This document shows, piece after piece, positions 1-10,700 of a stretch of DNA of 64,000 nt (positions are counted from its first letter, which is position 1; each line of letters begins with the position of its first letter). The stretch covers positions 4,877,496-4,941,495 of the forward strand of contig NC_060969.1 of the NCBI RefSeq assembly GCF_910589235.1. Direction: 5' to 3'. The translations under genes and the position numbers were made by a program. The notes under the pieces were generated by a model, which saw only the letters and a program-made list of their open reading frames with translations, ran no database searches and was not told the origin of the DNA. The stretch comes from Vespa crabro. Its lineage: Eukaryota > Arthropoda > Insecta > Hymenoptera > Vespidae.

Positions 1-1036
1 CGTACTGAGTCCTGCACTGAAAATCCCAGCTATAAAAAGTCCAGGTATTCCAGGATACTTTGACAACGTGTCCATTACGTAAAGCGGCATCAGTTGGTCG
101 TTCGAGGTGATCCTTCCCGAGTTCAAGGGATCACATTCACGATACTTCGTATATATCGACAAGCCAGCAAAGCAAATGGTCAATGACATGATAGACGCCA
201 TCGGCCAACTCCACCAAAGAGCCCGTTTGGCCGCTCCCAGATTCCTGAAAGGTACATTCGCAGGAGATAGCTATTCTTACTAAGTCGAAACACGTCGATT
301 TAGAGATCAGATATAAAAGAAAGATATCAGAATGATTTTTTTCCATAATAGTGAAGAATCTATATGGATTTACTTACCGGACTGTTAGCATTCTTTGAAC
401 TTGAACTTGATTGACACCGTACAAGGAAAGATAGGTGAAAAAACCACCAAACGTTAGACTCCACCAAGTATGTCGTACCGTTGGATCGGGAGAAATGCTA
501 TATATTGAAATATCAAACAAAGTAATAGACTTTTGATAGATGCGAGAGAAAGATAATATTAGATATATATATATACATATGTATGATAAATATTACTTAT
601 TAAATTCCAATCGTAATCCTTCGGCTGAGATTTCCCAAATTCGTGCAAGACCACCTACATCAATCGCCGCTGTCACTATCACTGTGATAATGGCTGTAAT
701 CATGAGGGCACTTTGGAATACGTCGGTAATAATAACTGCCTTGATGCCACCAATCGCTGAGTAGAATGTACAGACCAATCCGATGCCAATCACGCTCAAA
801 CTCCTCGAGATATTTGTCGTGGCTTCCAACGCGAGTGCCGGCGCGTAGAGCACGACGCCGGTGTACAAAAGAAGTTGAAGGAAAAAGGCGACGCTGGCTA
901 ACAACCTTGTCGGCGTACCGAAACGTTTCTGAAGATACTGCAAGTGATCTCACTTTTAGATACGCCAATAAATGTAAGAATGAAAGGAACAAAGCGGATC
1001 GTACGAGCAATCATTTTAACGTTTTGACCTAATCAT

Positions 1037-1083
<47 letters not shown>

Positions 1084-1624
1084 TTTGCTTAGAATCTCGA
1101 CACGTATATATACTAAAATTCAAACACACAGCACGATCCGTAAAGACTGCTTCTCTTTTCACGTGAAATAAGCGTGAAAATGATTCTCCTCGGATATGTA
1201 CTCACTTCGAAAGCGCTGGTGGCGTTGAGCTTGAAGAAGACGGGCAAGTAAAAGTAGACAACGAATGCGGTGGCAATGCCGTAGGAGATGTTTATCACCA
1301 TGTACTGAGAACCGTAAACGTAAATTTCCGAACTGACCCCTAGTAGGCTGACCGCCGACAAGTATGAAGCCATCAAGCCAATTGCCACTGGTATAACACT
1401 CATAGATTTGTTCGCTACAAAGTACTCCTGTAAGAAAGACACATTCTCTCTTATATAATAACACATTTTTTTTTTTTACGATCTCAGTTAATTCGTACAA
1501 TTGTTTTTACCTCTGTCGATTTTTGTCGTCCACCAGTGAGCCAATAATAGACACCGATACCAGAACTAATGAGAAGCATCACCACGATCACTATATAATC
1601 TGCCATCACTAACTTAGCTGCCAT
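1..1624 (-). CDS. SLC5-family sodium/solute symporter (sodium-coupled monocarboxylate or multivitamin transporter-like), 5' part
   Basis: Five exons join in frame: 1511-1624, 1206-1427, 597-937, 378-497 and 1-244, the last running off the window. The ATG at 1624-1622 begins MAAKLVMADYIVIVVMLL, which enters the first membrane helix. Exon 2 carries the substrate-pathway helices (PVAIGLMASYLSAVSLLGVSSEIYVYG). Exon 3 carries YLQKRFG and the TFYSAIGGIKAVIITDVFQ segment that is typical of SLC5A5/6/8/12 carriers. Exon 4 carries DPTVRHTWWSL and YGVNQVQVQR, another family signature. The family couples Na+ to uptake of iodide, monocarboxylates or vitamins across the plasma membrane. Insects have many paralogues, so the substrate cannot be read from this sequence. 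About 347 codons are visible of a usual 560-620. It is divergent with expanded. Confidence 0.9.
1034..1086. repeat. (TTTA)n microsatellite
   Basis: An uninterrupted tetranucleotide run lies in the intron between exons 2 and 3 of the SLC5 gene. Confidence 0.95.
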
Positions 1625-2402
1625 ATTGATAGCTTGAAGAATAAAAGATTATTTAATTTATTGATATATAATTTTAATAAAAGATAATTTTTAAAAGGGC
1701 GATCACTGATCTTATAACGATCGGACAGAACCGATGAAAATTTATTTAAAGGGACATTCTCTTTGGATTTTTTGGATCAATCATCGATCATTTAATAGCA
1801 CTTGACAAACGACAGATTCAATGATGAATTAGTTTGAATGCGTCACCGTTATTGCTACAACGAGATTGTCACAGCCAGTGAAGCGATATTACATAGTATC
1901 GCGTAAATTTTAAAAAGGTGTAGGAATATCGCTTATCAGTATAATAACGTGAGTAGTGTTTATTCAAGGAGGTTTCAAAGATACGCAGCTTTTAATCTAA
2001 TATGCAGCGTGTTCATTAATTTACTACTTATGAATAAGTATCGATTTGCCTCTCGTGGATGCTTTTTCAGATGTATTTCAATTATGATTGCAAAAACATG
2101 ATCGAGAATACCGGTTCTCTATTTCTCAATGAAAAACTAATAATACTCCTAATCAAATTATGAGACCTAATCATATATGTACGAAACTCTTTATGCGTAT
2201 CAATTATAAAAAAAATTTTAATAGAAGGCCACGATAAGAGAACGAGCAAGAAAAGTTTGATAAGCCCATGCCATTTTCGCTTGTGCATTATCATTGTAGA
2301 CTTGGATTCTTTGAGTTAGGCCTTCCGGATCCAGTTTTTAAAACGCGTGATAAGAACAATAAGCGATGTGCATTAGAGTATATATATATATACTCGCGCG
2401 CC

Positions 2403-2461
<59 letters not shown>

Positions 2462-2998
2462 ATGTATATATACATATTCACTGCGGTTTTCTTTTTGAGC
2501 GAGCGAGCATGGGGTCGGTGATCGCGAAGAGAATGCTGTAGGGACGCAGGTTGAACGGCTGCGAAATGCGTCGCTGAGAGGTTCGATGAGGCAAGAGAGG
2601 AGAAAAGAGAGAAAGAGAGGAGCCCAGAGAGGAGAGACCGGCTTTTATAATGGCGAAGCAGCTATGCGGGTAACCGAGTAAAAGTATGAACGTGCAGCGG
2701 ACCAAGTGGTGTATCCAAAGGAACGGGGTGATCGTAAAGTGGGGATGCGGGAGGGAGCGGCGGAAGGGGCGGAAGAAGGAAAATATCGGATTTACTTTCG
2801 TGCGGGTTCATCCTTCTTCGATAATGAATAAGATCATTGATCTTAGAACCCAATAAATTCTTACGAAATCTTTGCTACTTACTTTTCCTTTCTTAGGGGC
2901 AAATACAATAGGGATACGTGAATGAGTGTAATAAGGACATCTTTTTTGGATTTCAGTGCGGACGCTGGACGTAGCGGCGACGAAATGAAGCATGCAGC
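1625..2998. promoter_or_regulatory. Shared divergent 5' region of the SLC5 gene and expanded
   Basis: The start codons of the two head-to-head genes are about 1.4 kb apart here. The left part is AT-rich. From about 2490 to 2830 the DNA becomes purine- and CG-rich with GAGA-type runs, which suggests the ex core promoter or an untranslated exon. A possible 3' splice site (tttcag at 2951-2956) lies just before the ex start codon. No coding exon was recognised. Confidence 0.45.
2405..2459. repeat. (TG)n microsatellite
   Basis: A TG dinucleotide run of about 55 bp in the ex/SLC5 intergenic region, preceded by a short TA run. Confidence 0.97.
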
Positions 2999-5343
2999 AT
3001 GCGTGGTAGCGGTGTCACGGCTGCGCGGTCTTGCCTTCAACCTCTGGTGTCCGCCAGCCGCTACCTCGCTGTACACGCCCTTCCTGGTGATCCTCTTTAC
3101 TTCGTCGTTGAGGTAAGAAGAAAGGGGCTATATTAAAATTATTACTATGATAGAACATAAAGATCGTAAAAGAGATCTATACTCTTAAGTCTCTCTCTCT
3201 CTTAAGTCAAACATCCAATGAGAAATTTTTATATGTTTGGTAACAGGACTTCACGATAATATAGGTACAAAAGATACTTAATAAGCATATGAATAGGATT
3301 ACTTCCTGCTTCGAAGAATATATTGATTTTACCACGGACAATCTTTAAGGCGAAAACACAAGTATCATATTGTAAGGGATAAATTGTTCATGATAAATCG
3401 CCTGGGATCTTGAACGAGATTATTCCCAACATAGACCATGTACGTGATACCAATGTTCCCCTCCACATCGTACACTCGATAGCGTACGTTCTCATACGAT
3501 AAGATCTACCTAATTATAACGAGAGACTCGTTTGTAAAGAACGAATTTAGATTCAGACTCTTCGAGGAAGTTCTTTCCTTTCTCGATCGTCATCATGTGT
3601 TAAGTTCGTTTATCGACCTCGTATATATTATCTCTGAATTGTCATTAACAATTAATCAAGTTTTTAAAAAAGAAAATATTCGAGAACAATCCTTGGACCG
3701 AAATTAAGCTCGGCAATGCTTAGGTGTAGATCGGATAGAATGATTTTATGCTGGGGGATTTGTCGGGGAGGATCGGTGTTGGCGTTGGAACGCTTCGAGG
3801 AATTCAAAATATTCGATAAGAGACGATAAATCGTCCTTCTACCTTGGCGCGCGCACGCGCATTCCACGGTCAACGTTTACGAGACGCTCTACCCATCCGG
3901 AACGAAGGAACTTTTAAATGCATTTCGTCCCTGAGATTTTCTCGCTTTTCTCGACAACAAAAAAATGTTCCCCCAATTCTTTCCATTATCATCTGCCAAT
4001 CCGATTTTTATGTATGCACACACACTTATATATATATACTATTTCTATTTCTCTCTTTAACAAACTTCTTCGTTTTGTTTTTACTATAGGCTAAGTCAAG
4101 AGTAAAGGAGGTATACGCGCAGACATGTATGCTTCTCGGTCAGCAGGGCATGCGAGACTGCGAACTCTTCGGACTGGCCATATTATCCGGTGAGTAACTT
4201 TCGCTCTTGGCAACGAACACTTTACCTTAGTACATTTTTACGACTATCTCGTCATCTTCGATTTTGTCTGTCCTTGATCCCTTCGTCTTTTCCCCGTCGT
4301 TTCAAGCCAGTGATAGAAGACTCGATTAAAATGTTATCGATACATTGTACTACTCTAGATACATAGGACAATGTCATAGTTGCAACATGATCAAACTTCG
4401 TACATAGAAACAAAACTTGGCCATTTAGACACGCGCATGATGCTCCGATTCTTTCTTCCATCTCTCCCTCCCGATAAAATGTCAATGCAAAATACGCAAG
4501 AACAACGTTGAAGTGTAGAATGAAATGTAGAGGGAAAGGGTGGAAGTGGATATAAAAATTTGGTTAATCTCGTGGTCTTTATGCATACCAAGATATCCTC
4601 CTCTTCCTCCCTTCGTCGCGTCTATCGTCACCCGCCACCCTCGGCCTTCTCCTTCTACCAAGAGCAGCGAGACGAGCCGGTTCGACTGGTATCCCCACCA
4701 GCTGGACCCTTCTTGGACTTTGCGGAGCCCTGCAAACCCCTCCATTCTACATTCCAGCGGTACCCCATCACGGTGAGGCAGCGCTGGCAGGTTCTAAGGC
4801 GCGCGAGCCATACCACGACTTGAGAGGGAAAAAAAAAAGAAATATCTACTTTTTGCTTCCTATTTCCTTACCCTTTTTCCACGACGAGATCGTCGGCAAA
4901 CCTACATCCTTCTTAAATTCATCCACCTAACCCTAATCAACCTTAGTCAATACGATTAGAACATTTTATCTTTCAAAGTACTCATTCGCGTTTGTACACG
5001 TCTCCCTTTTCATACTAAATTTTCATTGCACTGAGGATTCCTTTAATAAGGTATATTCTTTTAAAAAGACGGTAGGCGATAATCACTTCTTATTTTTCAT
5101 CTACAAATATCAATTTTTAATTGCAATCGCGTGAATAATAAACACAAAAGGTTTTAATAGTTATCGTAAACTTTATGTGAATCATCATTTCTATCTTGAA
5201 AGGAAAAATTATGAAAATCTAGAAGAGATCTAATCCATGAATATAAAAAGATTTAAGTCGATCGTTCGAAGATATAAAGGAAGAAGGAAAGAAAGGAAGG
5301 CAAAATAAAAATTAAAAATAACAAAAAAAGAAAAAAGAGAAGG

Positions 5344-5382
<39 letters not shown>

Positions 5383-6027
5383 GTGCAAAGAAGAGTGGCA
5401 GCATGGAGAGGAAGGTGGATAGAGTAGGATGAAGAATAGATGGAAGGAGAAATCGAAAAAAGGGGAGGAGAGTCAGGTACAAAGAATAGAAAGAGAAGCA
5501 ACGCGATAAATGAGGGAGATAATAGGCTGCCTTAAGAAAGAGGATGCAAAAAACAGAGGTAGTGGAGAGCGACCAGAAAGAGAAAGAGGGAAGGAGAGAG
5601 GGGGAGAGAGAGAGAGAGAGAGAGCAAGATAGGCGGGAAGGGCTCGAGAAAGAGAGACAGAGAGAGAACGATCCCCGGGTAAGACGGTAGCTCGGTGATT
5701 TGTATAGGGCCTCTCGTATTCCACCTCCCGCCCTCACGTCTCCACCGCACGGCGTCTCCGAGCCCAGGAATGTGGAAGGAGGACTCTCTCGGAGGACGAG
5801 AATCGTCAGCGTAGAACGGCGGCTGCGGCCTTACGGAGGTAGAGGGAGGAAGAGAATGAGAGAGAGAGAGAAAAAGAGAGAAAGAGGGGCCCATAACGCG
5901 CTTGCTTGTAGCTTTAGAGTAAGAAGGAAAGAGAGGAAAGATATCAGGAGGGCCCCAGCAGGTCCAGCGGATATACACCTCGTCGGAGCCAAGCCTCCTC
6001 CTCCTCCTCCAAACGAACGAACGAGAA

Positions 6028-6064
<37 letters not shown>

Positions 6065-7019
6065 TTCTGTGTTACGAGCAACCTCAACGTCCTTCTCTCC
6101 CCCTTTCTTTCTTTCTTCCTTTTTTCCCCCTTTGGATTTTTTACTTTATTTTTTCTTTTCTTTTCTCTTACTTCCTTTTTCTCCTTCCCTTCTCTCCCTT
6201 TTCTTTCACTCCTCCCTTCCTTCAATCTTCCAAACCTTTCCTCCTCCTCTCTTTTTCTCTTTTCCTCTTTTCCTCTTTTTCGTTATTTTTCCTTCTTCCT
6301 TTTTCTTTCGTTCGTATAACAGCGTCCTTTCTCTGTCGAATCTCATAAGCAGCACCTCTTGCGTCAATTGCCAAACGTCAGTGGACAAGAGTCCTTCATT
6401 GATCCCCTAAGGGAAGATCGTCTGGGGATCTATATATAATATGTATCTTATTTTGCCCTTAATGTAGCAATCTAACTTTTTTTTTCTTAAGGCTCTTTGA
6501 GATTATTCTTAAAGTTTTTTATTGAAATACAAGAATGTAAAGAAAACTTCTTACATAGTATTCCCAATGATTGAAATTTAAGGAAAACAAAAGTGATAGC
6601 GTTTGAAGGATACCATTTGGAATTAGAAAGAAAGAATGAGAGTTAAAGGAATTGGCTATTTTCTGTCGTTCGGGGTCCATCCTCTCGCGAATTCCTGCCT
6701 TCGCGGTGAATTTTTGCGCACACGTGAGTCTTGCTCCGTGTGGTAAGTCAGAGAGAAAGAGTACCCGTCGAGGGAGAGAGGAGGGAGGCTTTATCGAGGT
6801 GGGGAGAACAGGACCGTCGGACTCGAAAAATCACTCCCGACAAAAAGTACCGTCCACGCAAATACTTATGCTCGGTTAAGAAGGACACGCGTGCTCTTTC
6901 ATATCAAAGATACCGGCTGATCAAGAACCGATATAAAACTAGTTGAAATCGTTCTGGTGAAAAAAACATTTGCGTTTATATCTATACTTAAATATGCACA
7001 CGTACACACAAACGCGCGC

Positions 7020-7062
<43 letters not shown>

Positions 7063-7752
7063 GCTTCAACATGACGGGAAAAGGAAAAGATATAGAAAAA
7101 TCATTAAAGATAGATGTAGGAGGAAATAAAGAGGATAAGAGAAAGGGATGAAGAAAGAGGAAGGACGAAGGGGAGGAAACGTGCGATTTCAGTGGATACG
7201 ATCGATCCCCATGAACTCGAATGGGTGGATGTACGAGGGATAGTGTTAGTCCTCGGGCAACATTCTCCAGTAATGGCCGGGCTGTACCTCGAGTAACACA
7301 GGTGCCCCCTTCGTCTCGAGAAGAGGAAGACCTTAAGAGAAGAAGAATAACTCGATTCCAACTACCTCTCTCTTTCTATCTTTCTCTCTTTCTTTCTTTC
7401 TTTCTCTCTCTCCCTCTCTCCCTCCCTCCCTCCCTCTTTCTCCTCCTGAATTCTCTCTCGAAGAGCTAATTATTGCTTCGAGCATGTCGTTCGGCTGATT
7501 ATAGAAATCGAGACGGCTTCCTGCGGTGAATCTTTCGAAGCAAACCCAACACCACAGTTTAACTCCTACCTAATCTTCTCTACCTTACGTTAGATAACAT
7601 TTTTGGTTCGCTATAGTCTTTCTCTTGGTTTTTGCTTTTTTTGAAAAAACAACGAGTATCTAGAAAATTTGTAAAATGAATTATTATCGTTAATGCGATG
7701 ATTAATCTTTTCCCTTCATCGATCATCATCATCATCATCGTCGTCGTCGTCG

Positions 7753-7783
<31 letters not shown>

Positions 7784-10700
7784 GCTCGATGTCTCTAAGG
7801 GTGACGAAATTTTGCAACGGATCGTTGTAAGAAAAAGCATCTCGTTGTACTTCGAGTGTCCGGCCCCATGTGGCCAGGACAAGTTTTCGGGAAGTCTCCT
7901 CTCATTCAAGAACATCTCTTACAGCGAGAAGGAGTTCTTTCATTGTTTCGCTCGTTTAGGAGAGCATTGGTATTTCGGCCCGATCGGTCGTTGGCAAAAA
8001 AAGATTCGAATAAAGAAGGAGAATGGATACCTCAGCATGGAAGAACCATATCGGGACAGGCGCGAGCTCGAGCGCGTGACTCGTACAGGTTCATATGGGT
8101 CAGGCAAGGCATCGAGTGTGTTCCCCTTGCTATATAATAGATCTCTTCTCTAACTCGTACTATAATCATCCTCTCATTCTCTCTTTCTTTTGACATAGAA
8201 ATTACGCTACAAATTAAACATCGAGTCAATATTATTCGTAAAGTTTCATCTCAGGATAATAAAGGGATAATTGCATTTCACGTTAGTATTAGAAGATTAA
8301 AAAAAAATATTCTATTACAATATCCTTTTGGTAATAGAAATAGTAAAACGTATCGTGGGATAAATCATTAAGACCATTGATATGTTACAGATGGCGAATA
8401 CCTTTTCGTGGACCCCGATAATAAATTGAGCAAGTACGCGCCGAAGAATTGGCGAAATTCGCACACTTACGTAAGTGAAAACGTATTCCCTTATCAATCT
8501 CTGATTAAATTATCAAAACGTATCCACTTTATTTTTCATGAAACTCTCGGGAATCTTCGTCGCTCGTACCGAACATGAATCGTACACCAAAGTCCATCGT
8601 ACGGATGGTAAAATTGGCATGATTTTAGTAGCGACTGTACTCTCGGAAGCATCCCGCGCGCGCTGATGCCAAGAGAGGGAACGGGTGTCGGAGAGGGCGG
8701 CTCCAAAGAAGGGCGAGAGAGTAGCTCGGTCGGGCGCCGAAGGGAAGAAGGGGGCCTTGGACAGCCTCACGAACGGGAGCGGAGGACACGGAGACGGAAA
8801 AGGACTGGAGTAGTAGAAGGGAAAGAAAGAGGGCTTGAGGGGTTAGGTAGAAAGGGAAAAATATGCACGATGATGCTGGATTAATATTTATAGTTGCTAA
8901 AATATGCGGGCTCTCGGCTATAATTTCCTACGATTCGTAGCCCTTCGTCCTCGTCTCTAGGCCCTTTCCAAAGGGGAAAAAGAAAAAAAAAAAAGAAAGA
9001 GAAAAGAAAAAAAGAAAAATACAACAGTAGTCCCCTTTCTATGTTCAATTTTCGACTACCGATTATATTCGCTACCGTGTCTGGCTTCCGACTTCTTTCT
9101 TTATTCGGTCCCCGACTCGTGCTATATAGCTTTTGACAACACTTTGACTTGAAAGACTTTCGAAAAGTTCCTTTTCTTCGAGCTGATCGCTTCAGTTTCT
9201 TGGATTTGGGTTTCAGGGTTTGGACAGCAGCGGAAGACCCGCTTTTATACTTTACTTTCGTGTTCGTTACTACGTCGATACGCCATTGCTGTTAAGGTAA
9301 GACAACGACGATGTATGTTTTCATCGAAGAAAAGAATTTAAGTAATATAAAGTCTCTTGTAAACGATAAGAATAGACTTAATGTCGAAGCAATTAGATAT
9401 CCTTTGGTTTATCAATAACTTGATATTGTTTCAGCGATGAAACTACGCGACATCACTACTACCTGCAGCTACGGGACAACGTCGTTAGACATGGCGGCGG
9501 AGTGGAGAGTCTTCATCCTCACCATCCCCTTCACGAACCTTCGATCGTTACGCCATTGCTCACGCTCGCTGGGCTCGCCCTCCAGGCCGACCTTGGCGAT
9601 TACTCTGAAGAACGACACAGACCGCACGCTGGATCCGTCGGCTATTGCAAGCCCACGGATTATCTTCCTCCTCACGTACGACCCATTTGTACTTACTCTT
9701 CTTTCTTTCTTTCTTTCTTTCTTTCTTTTTCTTATTTCCTTGTAGTATTTTGTGAAGGTTAAGTAGTTGTAGGAGAAATCTACTATGATTGGTCGTCCAC
9801 TTTTCAAATGAGAATGATTAGCAAATATTATAAATTGGATTAATCCTACTCGGTCTCTAACTATGACGAGAAAGAAAGTCAGGGGTCTTTTTTTTGGATT
9901 TCTCTTTAGATGTGCCTCGAGTCGAGCGTGCTCGCCGTCCTCGCAGCTCAACACAGAGATAATCGTGGCCTCTCGAGGGAGGAGGCAGAACTCCAATACA
10001 TCCGGGAGGCGTTGTTGTTGGAGGCGCCGCTCAACGCTCACCTATATCGGTTGCGAAGAAGCAAAAACGAGGCTGGTCCAGGAAGGATACTCCTCGCGAT
10101 TTGCGCTCGCGGTGTGCGAGTCTACGCCGAGGAGGAGACACCACGTATCTTTGCCTGGAACAATATCGGCAAGCTGTGCTTCGACGTACGTAGAATAAAA
10201 ATATCAGATCACTTTCATCTTTTAAGAATGATAAATTCTTTTTTGAAGATCTCGATTGCATAGAACCTATTCTTGTTCTTATCAACAGCGAAAGAAGTTC
10301 GAAATACGTGCGGTCGATCAACCGGACAAACTCACTCTCTACAGTGGTTGCGATGACAAGAGCAAGTTACTCTTGGGATTGTGCCGAGACACTCATCAGT
10401 TTTCCATGGCTATAGCACCCAGAGTAAATGAAGCGAAAAGAAGAGAAGAGGAAGGTATGCCTCGTCATATTTGTATGATGTTTGACGATGATTTCGATGT
10501 TGTTGGATCGTTTATCACGAATAATTCATTGGATATTTCAGAGAGAAAAGTGTTGAGAGATTGTTACATGTATCCTGCCCGTTGCAAATTGAGTTTAACG
10601 ACGCGTGGAGCACGTGGCGATCAACGAATATCCGTTATCTCGAGCACTTCGTCAAATACAACCTCTGGTATAGTCAGCGATCGAGTTCACAGCGAAGATG

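Noticed and set aside
2922..3116. A 64-codon frame beginning at 2922 as the ex start
   Set aside because: It is out of frame with the FERM exons; the ATG at 2999 in another frame continues into LYFVVEAKSRVKE.
5312..6410. Open frames up to 236 codons in ex intron 2
   Set aside because: They follow GA and CT tracts and give Ser/Leu/Phe or Arg/Glu/Lys runs with no domain; they fit no exon phase of ex.
9469..10041. 190-codon minus-strand frame
   Set aside because: It is antisense to two ex exons that match the FERM family.
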